The translations under genes were made by a program, and so were the position numbers. This document shows, piece by piece, positions 9,901 through 21,028 of a DNA stretch of 64,000 nucleotides. Under the pieces are notes generated by a model. It did not search any database. It had not been told where the DNA came from and saw only the letters and a list, made by a program, of their open reading frames with translations. The stretch spans positions 141,871,762 to 141,935,761 of the forward strand of contig NC_085046.1 of the NCBI RefSeq assembly GCF_963662255.1. Direction: 5' to 3'. The DNA is from Cinclus cinclus (lineage: Eukaryota; Chordata; Aves; Passeriformes; Cinclidae). The number at the start of each line of letters is the position of its first letter. Positions within the stretch are counted from its first letter, which is position 1.

Positions 9901-11716
9901 GAAGTATTTCAAAAATCCTTGTCCTTTCTTGATGAGGAAGTCACAAATTTTGTCAGCTTGAAGGATCTGCATCAGTCCTTTATTCCATTTGAAACCATAA
10001 CAAGCAATACTGTTTAACACACACTGACAAGTTCTTATTATGTCTGCCTAAAAGATTTCAATTGAAATTCAATAACAAAGTCTTTGTGCACTTGAATTCT
10101 ATTGTCATTAATACTAGCTGATCGAGTAAAAACAAATGGGAAACATCAAGCATAAGACTAAACAGAGAAAACAGCAGCACAAACTAGCAAATTTGGAGGT
10201 CTGTTTTATCAAATAAAAACAAAAATTAAGAAAAAGTTCGGATTTGCTGCAACCAAGCCAAACTAAGCATTTTGTAGTATAACTACAAAGTGCTGCAAAG
10301 TTTGTCAGAAAAATCCTCAGGAATTTTAGATTTCAAAGTTAGTTCAGAGGCTTAGTTCAGAGTTTTTTCAACCTCATTACCTGCTTATTAATAAGTATTG
10401 ACCAATATTCTTGCCTGAGGTGGTGGGGGCAGCAGTGATTCTGCCTCTTGCTGCTGGAGATGCTTTCTGCCCTCTTGATCTGTCAGCCCCTGGTGGGATT
10501 TGGGATTGCTCTTGCACCTCTGCTTGGTGCCTTCATCTGTGTTCTGGGGAAAGGCAGGATGGTGGATGGCCCACGGGAATTTCTGACATGCTTTTGTTCC
10601 TGTACTGGCTTACAGGGATTTTCTGCCAGGGGTATTTTGCCTGTTGAAGTCAGGGTCTTCTGCATCTACTTTCAGGTCTTTCACATCTACAAGTACTGCT
10701 GGAAACTTGGTTCTCAGCAGGTCATATATTTAGGAAATTACTATTCCTACAATGTCTGATCACAGGCATTTAAAGTTTCCAAAGATCATGTCCACTATGC
10801 ACTCTTAGGACCTTAGCTTGCTTGTCAAGAAAAGAACATTGAGAGGAAAATAATTGTGTGTCGGTGTACAGAAAACATGTTCCTAACACTGTACCTTTAA
10901 CATCCTGAAGGCAAGCATATTAGTCTTAGTTTAAAAGAACACTTAGACCTGCTGTCCTTAAAGCTGGCAGAGCATATACTCCCTAATCAATAGAGAGCTC
11001 TCCTGAAGGCCAGATGGAAATCAGTCACAAATCAAAGGATGCAGGTAATGAATAAAGAGCTCATTATCCTTTAACACTTGTTTATTCAATGGCTTAATGT
11101 CATATGCAACAGGGAAAGCATCAGAAATTAAGGCCATTCTACTCCTCCTTAAGATAACCAGAAGAAAAATTGTACTAATGACTCTCCTTATGTCCCTATG
11201 GTAAATTCCAGTAAATTTCCTGGTGTAAATCTTTATTCAGAAAGACTTAAGGACTCCTCAACAAATTCTTTAGACCTGGGAAAAGGATTCTGCTCTGCCT
11301 ACATGGGGGTTTAATTTGTGGAAAGATAGCCTGGCTGCTGCAAGTCCTGGACATCAGGCTTGCCCCAGCTGTCAGTGGCACCCACCTCACCTCCTTCCAA
11401 CAGTCAGAATTGATTTGGCTTTTTTATTCACCCTTCCCTTCATCTCCTTTTTATTTTGGAACCTTATATGATGTTCCTGATTCCCCATGTACATTCACAC
11501 AGCTGTGACTTGTCTTCACTTCCCCATTCCTGCTCCATCAGGCATATTCATTAACAATGAAACAATTCATCCTGGGATGTAAACCATCAGCCTTAAACAC
11601 AAGACTGACAGTAGTAAAAGGGTAGGTTTGGGCTCCCTCACCCCCTACAGTATCTTCTCCATCAGTGAAGCACCAGAAATGCTACCAGATCTCTCTCCCC
11701 ACAAGGGGGGCTCTCT
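6966..11716. other. Unannotated AT-rich non-coding DNA, 4.7 kb
   Basis: No gene or repeat recognised. Open frames of up to 160 codons (9535-10017, plus) and 101-103 codons (8541-8846 minus; 10448-10759 plus) show no conserved motif and are not flanked by convincing splice sites. They are taken as chance frames. Confidence 0.5.
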
Positions 11717-11758
11717 GCAGGATAACCCCACAGATGTGCAGGATAACCCCACAGATGT
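11717..11758. repeat. 21-bp exact tandem duplication
   Basis: The 21-base unit beginning GCAGGATAACCCCACAG occurs twice, back to back and without mismatch (11717-11737 and 11738-11758). The identity of the two copies points to a recent duplication. Confidence 0.97.
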
Positions 11759-12984
11759 GGAGACTCCTCCCACTAGGAGGGCTCCAACTCTTCCTTAGGG
11801 AGCTGTGATCAACCTCCAGTTTTAGGACAGCTTTAAGTATAACAGAAAGAATAATGGCTTTAACTAAGGCACAGATGGACCCTCATAGTGCTATTCAAGT
11901 GAAGGTGCCATGGTGGCATCCCTCACCATGCTGCTGGGGCAAGAGGTCCTCTGTGGGATGCTGGAATTGTGGCAAAGAGCAAAGAGATTGCGTTTTCCTG
12001 GACTAATCAGGTGCCTCTATTTCTTCATTCCTGGGGAAGTGGAGTGGAAGGGTGTAGAAAACTGTCTTGCTCAAACAGAGAGGGGGCAGCATGTACAATT
12101 GCTCTGAGCCCCTATCTCAAATGGCAGAGAGGGTCCCTCATCCACTCCTGGAAAAGCCTCTGCTTTCTACCCATCTTGTGATGTCTCACGGCCCATTCAC
12201 AGAACCCTGCCACTCAGCACATCTCAGAGCCTCTGTCCTGTACTGCAGTAACTTTCATCAGGAAACTTCACTTTGCTACCTACCAGCTACAGCCTCATCT
12301 CCTCACCCTGTATGGGCTATGCCCAGTGTCTGAACAGACATATGGGTTTATCCCATGGAAAACCTTCAGTGACCTTCCACACCAGCAGTGGGAAGAGGCA
12401 GCTGCAGAACTACTGTGGTTTCTGTGTCACTACAGGGATGGGCTGCAGGGATAATTGTCTTTGTATTGTCCAAGTGTGCAACACTGCACAGTCAGTTTGT
12501 CCTCCAAAACACTGAGATTCCTATTAGACAGAGTCTGCAAATCACTCTCTTCTACTGACCTGGAATGTAACTGCAGCAAACATGGGAAATCGCCTTCCTA
12601 TTTCAAATTCACTTTGAGACCCTCTTTTAGTACACTGGCCCCTTGAAGGGTAAAAGCTGGGGCACAAATTGCAGAGGAAAGCAAAGTCCATTATTATACT
12701 AGACAGCCAAAAGCTGCAGTGCTTTTTGCCAATCACACAAGGTTCTCACGACTGTCTCTGGATGCTGCATCACCACTTCACCCTCAGGTTGTTCATGCCT
12801 CCTTTGGCACTGTGCCACACTCAGGCATGAGCTCAGCAAGCCATTGCTCACACAGTGCACTCTCATAAAACACAGAGCACCCACTCTGCTGCATATTCAG
12901 CCAGGGCTCTTCTAAGCCACTCTTTGGACTGTTCCCTTTCTAGCCTCACCTTATGGTAGGGAAAGTAAGCCAGTGGAAATTCTG
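11759..12984. other. Unannotated non-coding DNA
   Basis: Slightly GC-richer than its surroundings, with several overlapping short frames (60-90 codons) but no recognisable domain or repeat. The CR1 fragment that begins at about 12985 may extend into the upper end undetected. Confidence 0.45.
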
Positions 12985-13560
12985 CTCAGGGTCTCTGCGT
13001 TCTCCATTTGTAAAGTCTTTTTTCATTTCCAGGTCTTTGAAGAGCTCTAGAGGCAATTATACAGGTCTCTCACTCTGTTTCCAATGCCTTCTGCATCAGA
13101 AGAATTTGCCTTTAAAATAGGCTTAGTAACTGCCAGCTTTCCTGCATTCCTTTATCCCTAAGATTATTTTCCTCAGAGACCTTACTTACCAGTTCCCCAA
13201 GTCTGCTGAAGTCTACTTTTTTTGGAGTCATTATCCATATTCAGCTGGTCTAGCTTTTTCCCTTGGAATAATGAACTTTATCATTTAATGCCTGCTTTCA
13301 TCCAAATAACTACCCAATCTTTATATTGTCAGGCTGTTCTCTACTAGTCAGAAACAGATTTAAGGTAGCTGTTCCCTTGCACATCTCCTCACACTTTATG
13401 AAACAGCATCATCTTCACCACATTCAGGAACATAATAGATCATCTATATCTAGCTGTGTTGTTCTTGGTGGAGGTGTCATAGCAATTATCACATCTTACT
13501 ACTGAGTGTCATACTGGTGTCTCTTCCTGTTTCTTGGGGGGAAAAAAATAGCCACTTCCT
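12985..13560 (-). mobile_element. Ancient CR1 fragment: ORF2 endonuclease region, minus strand
   Basis: The minus strand resembles the part of CR1 ORF2 that follows the apurinic-like endonuclease core. From 13213 downward about 31 codons are open and read DFSRLGELVSK followed after a short gap by LRDKGMQESWQL, which matches the CR1 ORF2 phrase I recall around 'DFxRLREL...LRDKGxQESW'. Upstream on the same strand, GATAAAGTTCATTATTCCAAG and AATCTGTTTCTGACTAG correspond to the 'DHEMIEF' and 'LDLxLTN' regions. Frameshifts and stops interrupt the rest. No reverse transcriptase domain follows, so this is an internal fragment and not a 3' end. Confidence 0.7.
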
Positions 13561-13886
13561 GTCCCAGTGAGTTGATCAGTAATAAAAATCTCTGATTATT
13601 GTCCCTGGTTTTCTTCCTTTACCAGAAATGTTCAAATGATCTCTCTCCTGTTCTTTCCCAAACACTAGGGGTTGGTTCTCAGTGCCTCCCTTGTCCTCAG
13701 TCATACCTCCTGGACTAATCTTCCATACCATTCCTCAGCTCCTATGGTGTGCCCCACAAGACTGCCATTCTGGTTGTAGTTCTGCCTCCATATTATACAA
13801 CATATTACATTTCTTCAATTATTTTCTTTTAGGGATGAAATGGATAAAGTTTATTGGATTAAATTACGTAAAAATTTTTGGTAAGA
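13561..13886. other. Unannotated non-coding DNA
   Basis: May hold further decayed CR1 ORF2 sequence continuing from the fragment below 13560, but I cannot align it with confidence. Confidence 0.4.
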
Positions 13887-13960
13887 CATAGAATCACAGA
13901 ATAACCTGCATCAGAAGGGGCCCACAAAGATCACTGAGTCCCGCTCCTGAAAGGATGTAG
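13887..13960 (-). mobile_element. Short CR1 3' end, minus strand
   Basis: Plus-strand text CATAGAATCACAGAATAACC followed by AAAGATCACTGAGTCC is the reverse complement of a typical avian CR1 terminus, including remnants of the 8-bp tail repeats. Only the terminal ~70 bp remain, consistent with severe 5' truncation. Confidence 0.75.
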
Positions 13961-14010
13961 GAAGGGCATGGTCTCCAAAAATTGCATGTGAGGATAATGC
14001 AAAACGCAAT

Positions 14011-14100
14011 CAAAAAAAAGCAACCAAACAAACAAAAGCCAAACAAAACCAAACAACAACAACAACAAAACCAACCAACCAAACAAAAAACCCCAACACC
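14011..14100. repeat. A-rich (AAAC/AACC)n low-complexity tract
   Basis: Dominated by A runs with CAAAC, CAAC and CCAACC units. It produces spurious Gln/Asn/Lys-rich or Phe/Val/Cys-rich open frames on the two strands (13894-14282). Confidence 0.9.
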
Positions 14101-15039
14101 CTTAGTTTTGGCATGTAGGTTGCTGGAAAGCTGGAAATCCTGCATTGCAACAGGTAAACAAAGAGGCTGCATAATTTCTTGGATGGACCCACACATACAG
14201 GTTTCTCCTGGGTTAACATCAACATGACAGTGGAATCCCCTTGTATATTAGAGAGAAGGAGCAAGCTAAAGGGCTGCAGCACCTCACTGACTATATGAAG
14301 AAAACCTCATTTTTCCAAACACACTTTTTCCCATGAAAGGGAAGAATGAAAGCTAACAGATGCTTTCTTTATGAAAACTCTATTTCCTTAGTGTTTCTTT
14401 TCAGAAGTCAAGCATGCAATTCCTTCTGGCCAGACAGACCTTTCACATTCAGTATAAATCTCCTGCATCTCTTGGAAGAGGATTTGGAAGCCTTCCTGGC
14501 AGGGAAAATATCTACAGCAGTTCTCACTGGATTAAAATCACTTCTATTTTCCACTTCAATACATTAAGGTGATCTTCACAGTTTGTACCTTCTACAGGTT
14601 TTCTAGATGCCACTGCTTTCATGGCTTTTTAGAGAAGCTCACTTTTCCTGTGAGCATTTTTGGCCCTGTGTCTTTAGATATATTTGATCTTCCTCTACTG
14701 TGCTCCACCCCAGAAATGGTTTTGTTGAGCATGAAGTACTTGATCTCTTAGGATAAAAGGTGCAATTTGAATGCAAAACACTCTGAAAGCTTCCCACTTC
14801 TAATAGTTTTGCTTTCCCACGCTGGAAAATATCTCGGATGTTCATTTTAATTTTTATTTTGTTTCCACTTTTGTGGTCCTTACTAAGGTGAGGAACGCAT
14901 ATCATCTGGGTGAGGGGAAGAGCTATCTGAGACTCTATTCAGACTCCCATGTGCCAGATAACTTCTGGTTTGAGTAATGGTGCCAACCAAATTCCAAATT
15001 CAGAATTAACCTGGCCTTAGAGGGCCATCCGAACATTGT
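14101..15039. other. Unannotated non-coding DNA
   Basis: No recognised gene or repeat. Frames of 60-88 codons at 14346-14905 on both strands have no conserved features. Confidence 0.5.
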
Positions 15040-15205
15040 GGTGTGTAGGGCTAGAAGTGTCTGCACATTGACTAGTCCAACCCCTTAACATCAGGAAAAA
15101 TTACCCCTCTCTCTGACTATTGTTTCCATCTGTTTTCAGATTATAACCAAAATAGCCAAGTCCATATTCACAGCACTCTGCCTTTTGCACATGTTGCTTG
15201 AGTTT
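15040..15205 (-). mobile_element. Probable ancient CR1 3' end, minus strand
   Basis: On the plus strand, GGGCTAGAAGTG then CTAGTCCAACCCCTTAACAT resemble the reverse complement of an old CR1 terminus. CTCTCTGACTATTGTTTCC and ATATTCACAGCACTCTGCC follow in the expected order for the adjacent 3' region. The match is weak and gapped. Confidence 0.45.
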
Positions 15206-15299
15206 GCTACAGACATTTGGTACTTTGGTACGACTTAGCAAATACCAAGACAAACCACTCAGAGTGCAGCAAGAACCATACCATCTTGGAGTTTAGAAA

Positions 15300-15700
15300 T
15301 GGTATTCTCCAAATTAGTGCACCCACCAAAGTCACTCTGAACTATGCACATCTCGCTCACTCCCCCCTCCCATGTGGCAGGCTTGAGAGGAGACTTGGGA
15401 GATACAAAAGGTATAGATCATGAGTTAAGGCAAGAATAATTTACTGGAAAGAGCAATGAAATAAGAAAATAAACTGTAAAAACAATACTGTTGTGTACAA
15501 GAAATTAATTATTCACTTTTGGGTTGTCACCCTCAACAACACCCAACCACTCACTTGTCAGGCTACCCCAAACACAAAGGCACACATTCCCACATTCCTG
15601 GAATATGATGTGATGTGGTACAGAATAACCCAGGTTTCCTGGTTACTCCCTCTTCCTGGCTACTGCAAAAATTGATCCTGTACTGAGTGGAACCAGGACA
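15300..15700 (-). mobile_element. Decayed ERVL-like solo LTR, minus strand
   Basis: The high-coordinate end carries GTGGAACCAGGACA (15687-15700), so the minus strand starts TGTCCTGGTTCC, as in the avian ERVL LTR at 24963-25594. Further in, GTGATGTGGTACAGAATAACC matches the pre-TATA region, and near the other end CTCGCTCACTCCCCCC and ATCATGAGTTAAGGCAAGAA match the 3' part of that LTR family. The length (~400 bp) is shorter than the other copy, and I cannot see a TATA box, so it appears internally deleted and old. The low-coordinate boundary at the candidate TGGTATTC is uncertain, and no target-site duplication or internal ERV sequence is visible. Confidence 0.65.
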
Positions 15701-17997
15701 GGCTGGCATTGCCACCCTCAAGGAGGCATGGCAGCAGACATGCCAGACTGTCATTTGGAAAGGAGCCTTGCAGATGCCCAGCAATTGAAACAGCCATCAT
15801 GAAACAGGTCTGCTACCACAGGGGCACTGACAGGATCCTCCTGTGCAGCCCCAAACCGTGTTGGCCTGCCAGCAGAGACACATACACCAGCTTCTCACCA
15901 AGCATGGCCATGCCCAGCACTCACTGTCCCTGTGCCTGCATGGGGCTCGCCCAGCCCCCTCTGCTCAGGAGCATTCTCAGAAGCCAGGTTTTGGATTCTG
16001 TCTTGGATTGCTTGGTGTGTAATGATCTTTAATCACAACGAGTCAAAGCCACTCAGATTATTTCATTTGCCTGCCTGTAGCTCCACAGTAAAATCCATAT
16101 GTTATCATCGTCATTTTCTCATTTTGTTCCGTTGCAAGAGTCTCAGATGGGGCTGGGTTCTCTGGGCTTTGATGTGTGTTTTTTTTAACTGCATGAGAAC
16201 TATATTTAGTTTCAGTTCACTTGCAGTGTCAGGCTTCCCTGTCGTGGCCCTCTGCCTTTACCTTGGCAGTGTTACAAGATCCAATTATGGCTTAAAAATC
16301 TGGCTGAGGAGAAGCAAAACTGCTGGCTTTTTCTTCATTACTAAACAAGGACCTTCTGTTGTCCACAACACGTGCCTGACGTGAAACCATTTAGGGGGCC
16401 CTTGAAGAGGCAGTTCTGGTGCTGTCCTGCCTTCATGATCTCTTGAAGTCCTCAAAGTCTTAGAGACTTTCCTGCTATAAAAGCCCATAAAGCCTTTGGT
16501 GTAAAAACAGAGCTCATTCCCCTTTGCTGATCTCTTCTTTCACTTCCAGTCTGACCTGTCAGACAGAAATCCTACTTCACTTAAAAAAAAAAAAAAGGAT
16601 GGAAGTGGGAACATTCATATGAAGCCAAATGACCTATTACAGACACATCCACTTACCCTATGGGCTGAATTGTAGTACTCTGCCTTAAAGCCAACACAAT
16701 GAATCGACATTTCTTGGGGAATAAGGAGGGGATTTTATTCCCTTGGTTTTCCAGTACCATTTACAGTAGCTTTTATGTTACTCTGGTTAACAGTCAGCTT
16801 CTGGCTAACACATATTCGATTCACCCACAAAACAAAACCTTTTCTGACACTGGATATGAAGAATATGTTTGTTTTAAAGTGACTGTCTTGTTAATATGTT
16901 TCATTGAATTATACACCCTATAAAGAAATATTGTCCCATTATTAATATATACTATAGCAATATCCAAGAAAAACTTCTGGAGGAAATAATACAGTGAAAA
17001 GCCAGCTCTGTCTGCACTTTACTTTTTTTTTTTTTCTTGAGCAATGCTTTTATGTTTCCTTGAACATAAAGGAGATATTGTCAGCTGATGATTTTACAAA
17101 TTTTATTTTCCAGGTCTAAAGAAAAACAACAGAATTTGTGCTACTTTCTCCTCTAAAATGGGTTTGGGGTGCTTTAAGTTATGACTATATTTCTCTGGTT
17201 GAAATCCACTACCAATGTCTTGCAATAGAAGCTTTTGTTGTTCATTTGACACATAATTGTCATGGAAGAAGCTCTCAAGTGACCTTGACCTCTAATGATA
17301 TTACAAAGTCGCACATTAAGAGCCCTGTTTAGGACCAAGAACAAGTCAAGATCCTGATGTCCTCCTCAAGGTGACTGTCCCCAAGTCACCCCCACCAAGG
17401 AGGTTAGAGCAGCATTCCCTGGTCACTTCACCATCAGAGGACACGGGGACACTGGGAATATCAGGATCCCCTCCCAGCTCACCCAGGCCTGGCTTACATG
17501 CAGAAATCGCCAGCCCTTAATGCTTAAATTTGTTGATGAGCACTTTATGCTGATTTAGCTTAATTTGGGAACAAACTCAATTAAACTGAATCAATGTTAG
17601 ATACTAAAGGGGTTGTACTGACTAAACTAAATTAATTTAGAAACCTATTTAGTTAAATTGTAACAATTTGTGTGTGCAGACAGACCTCCATTTAGCATAC
17701 ACTGTCATTTACTTCATTTGAAAGAATAAAACCCCTTGCAGAAGACACCTCTTTCTACATTTGCATAAAGCACTGTGTCTCAAGGGCTTACACGTATAGG
17801 CTTATATGTGCACACATCTGCACATAATTTCTTACAGACTCCTCCCTCAGTCAAATTTTCCCACATTTTGCCTAATATCCAGCAAAGTGACTCAGCCCAA
17901 GTCCTTGACATTTTAAAAAAATATATGTGGTTAAATTTATGTTTATGCTCACGAACACTGAGTGGTTTTGAGTTGCACCGCACAAATAAGGCATCAG
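15701..17997. other. Unannotated non-coding DNA
   Basis: No recognised gene or repeat. A 150-codon frame (15932-16384) lacks any known domain. An A-run lies at about 16582-16595 and a T-run near 17022-17035. An AT-rich block with homeodomain-like motifs at 17521-17672 is discussed as a finding. Confidence 0.45.
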
Positions 17998-18297
17998 AAG
18001 CCTGGGGAAGAGGAGACTGAGGGAAGATCTCAGCTGTCTACAGCTTCCTCATGGGGGAAAGGGGAGGGACAGGCACTGATCTCTTCTCTATGGTGACCAG
18101 TGAAAGGATCCCAGGGAAGGGCACGAAGATGCCTCAGGAGAAGTTTAAGTTGGATATTAGGAAAAGTGTTGGACAACACTCTTAGGCACATAGGGTGGTT
18201 CTTGGGGCTGTCTTGAGCAGAGCCAGAAGTTGGATTTGATCATCTTTATGGTTCTCTTCAAATTAAGGATATTCTGTAATTCTATGCCTCTGTGATC
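17998..18297 (+). mobile_element. CR1 LINE 3' end, plus strand, with internal deletion
   Basis: Begins with AGCCTGGGGAAGAGGAG and continues ACTGATCTCTTCTCTATGG, GTTGGATATTAGGAAAAG, then TTGGACAACACTCTTAGG, GGTTCTTGGGGCTGTC, and the terminus ATATTCTGTAATTCTATG. All are phrases of an avian CR1 3' region in the right order. At about 18167 the sequence jumps from AGGAAAAG straight to TTGGACAAC, leaving out roughly 100 bp that the consensus I recall has between them. Untranslated 3' part only, so there is no coding capacity. Confidence 0.88.
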
Positions 18298-20944
18298 TCC
18301 AGAAGACTTATTTCCCCTTCTTTTACATCTCTTTTCCTCCAGCACAGCTAAAGGCATATGCACACCATAACAGGCCTGTGGAGGCTGTGATCTCTCAGTT
18401 GCTCTGCTCTATGATGGAGGATGACCCAGTGGACACAAGGCAGGACAGGGACATCAGCCCTCTCATCACCTCAGGACAGGACAAGGAACAGCCAAGGACC
18501 AACATGCTTTGATTAGTCTTTGCTGTACTGGCTTCCAGTGCCACTTTATGTCCATTATCTATTTGAGATGGGGTCAGGATCTACTCTCCACCTCTTCCCA
18601 GCCTCTGGTTACAGGTGAGGATAAGGAACAAGAGTGTGTTCCCACTTCCATCAGAGGGGGTTGGTGGGGAAGAGGATGAGCAGCATCCTGTCAGCCCTAG
18701 CAGCATTTCAAGGTAGATCTGGGAGCTGACAAGTTCAGCAAGTGCATTTCTATTGTCACGAAACCACAAGAAACCCAGCTCTCTTTCTGCATTGGACATT
18801 CACATGAAAGCAGCAGATCTCAGGTCTCTTTTAAATGGATTAATTTTTTCCTCCCTGCCATGCCTATGCCAAATACAAAGAGCATTGCAGAACCCATCTA
18901 CCTGTACTATGAAGTCACAGCAGTTTCCTGAGGCAGAAAATTCTTCTGGTGGCCTAGTGGTCAATACATCATCCTTTCATCTTCCTCAAAAGATCTCTCC
19001 CTAAAAGAAATTCTAACCAAATAGGTTTAAATATAAGTCCCAGAATTTCTTTTTTTCCCTGTTTTATAGCACTGGGAAACTAAAATATGACATTGGAAAC
19101 ACAGTCCAGGCTCTCTTTGTATTCTGCTGAAACAGAAGTCTGGGCAAGCATCCCTCCATTGCTCATGCTGCCTCCCATGTTGCACCCACACACTTTGATA
19201 TGGCTGGGTGCTAATAAAATTGCAGTTTGCAGAAGCAATATCCCTGTCCCTTTCTCTGTGATTTCGGCTTCCCAAGGATTAAAGTGGTTTCTATGAAGGA
19301 ACCTCAGTGCATAGCGCAACACCAAAGCTTAGTAAGGACAGAAACTTCCTTTGTTGTGCAAAGTTATGACAGGAAATAACACTGGGTTGGACTGATAAGC
19401 CTTTCACATTCACCTGTTGCATATCAAATGTTTGGGAAAGGTGTGTAGCAGGCCATTCGAAGTCAGCTATTCACTGCCAAGGCTTTATAGCAGCTTTGTG
19501 GATGGTAGGCTTCTGGATGCAAATAAATTTATATCTCTTCCACAAAGAAAGTTTGAAAAGTGTATTGATAATGCCTCTATAACATGACTGCCTGACTGGC
19601 ATTAGTATTACAACTGCTTCCATTGCTGCCAAAAACAAGCCTATGATGAAACAAACACCACTTTGTTTTTAATACCGTGGCAGTTCTGTGTTGAAATATT
19701 TTTTCAGATTGCCAGACACCAGCACTTGTGATCAGATCCTGTTGGATCACAGAGGTTTCTAAGTTGCCCGTCAGTGTTTACATAGTGTGAGCGTCTGTTG
19801 TATTTCATATGGGATTAAGTATAATCAAAATTCATGTTACCCTTTGCAAGCTAGCATCTGAGGAAGGCATGCATATTTCAGCTAATTAATTAACAAGATG
19901 AATGTGTTAACGTGAGCCTCTTGAGACTCAGGTTAATAACCCACTAAGGGTCGTATTTGCAAGCAGCAAAGCTTCTGTGGCTATATAGTGAGCCATAAAC
20001 TATGGGTGAGGCCATTTTCTTTTCCAGTCCTGACTATCTAGATTCAAGAGGTTGTTGTGACTCTGCTTTCACAGAAGGGTGAGGTTTGTGGGGGTTTTTT
20101 TTGCCTTGTTTTTGTTCCTAACTCTCTGTGTAACTCATTAAAACCCTCTGAATGTCACTGATCGCAGTGTGAGGAAACACAAGGTTCTCTTTTTCCACCC
20201 ACCCACAGGAGGCAGAGAGGCTGTGTTGCCTTCATTATCTAAGGCTTTCCTAGTGTTTCTATGACTGAGACTTAAATTAATTTGTAAGCATCATATCAGC
20301 CAAACCCATGTCACTGCAAAGAAACAGTAAAATGATGCACTGTGCAGAGCCATTTCCTTTGTAGAGGCCTATTGCCAGCTGAAGACCAACCCTGTTGGAG
20401 GTCACTTTCCCACCCCTGCTGCAGCGAGTCTGTGAGCACATTAACCTACAGAAATGGGAACAGTCTGGCCTGTTGTTTGGTGAAGATCTCTCCCCACATC
20501 TCCTACAAGATAAGCTGTGGAAGTGGGAACAAGCTGAGAAGAAGAAACCCACCTTAGCATTCCTGGACCCACTTCCCAGATGGGCGTACTGAACCTAAAC
20601 CCAAAAGTTAGGTTCAGCTACAAAATTCAGATAAGAAGCTGAGAACTGCTGCATCACATCTCCATGCTCCCTGTTCTATAGAACATTTTACAGATCTTCA
20701 AGATTTTGTAAAGCCCCTGCTAGCCAAAATTTTGTGTGTCTCTAGAGGCAAGCTGGTGAAAGCCAAGCATGAGATCACAGCAGACTCCACTCTGCTTTCC
20801 TTCACACAGCCCACAATATGAACACATGGAAAAAAGCCAAGCCCTTCTGCAAAAAGTAAGGAGCCTGCACATCCTTTCTAACACATTTTAATTACAAAAG
20901 TGGCGCAAAATAAATCCTGAAAGGGCAACATGCAGCTGACAGAG
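18298..20944. other. Unannotated non-coding DNA
   Basis: No recognised gene or repeat. Many overlapping 60-90-codon frames on both strands (18581-19325, 20277-20592) lack conserved features. The stretch 19860-19920 is AT-rich with TAATTAATTAA-like sequence. Confidence 0.45.
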
Positions 20945-21028
20945 ATGGGGAGCTGGCTTTCCTTGGCAGTGCTAGGTTAGCAGTTGGACTCAATGACCTT
21001 GGAGGTCTTTTCCAGCCTTGATGATAGT
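20945..21028 (+). mobile_element. CR1 3' terminal fragment, plus strand
   Basis: CTTGGCAGTGCTAGGTTAGC, GTTGGACTCAATGACCTTGG and AGGTCTTTTCCAGCC match the last ~80 bases of avian CR1. The terminal 8-bp repeats have decayed to GATGATAGTTCC. Confidence 0.85.

Noticed and set aside
9535..10017. 160-codon plus-strand ORF as a gene
   Set aside because: No domain, signal or conserved motif recognised, low-complexity residue use and no convincing promoter or splice context. The length is compatible with chance in 64 kb.
15932..16384. 150-codon plus-strand ORF as a membrane protein
   Set aside because: Hydrophobic stretches come from T-rich DNA; no family resemblance.
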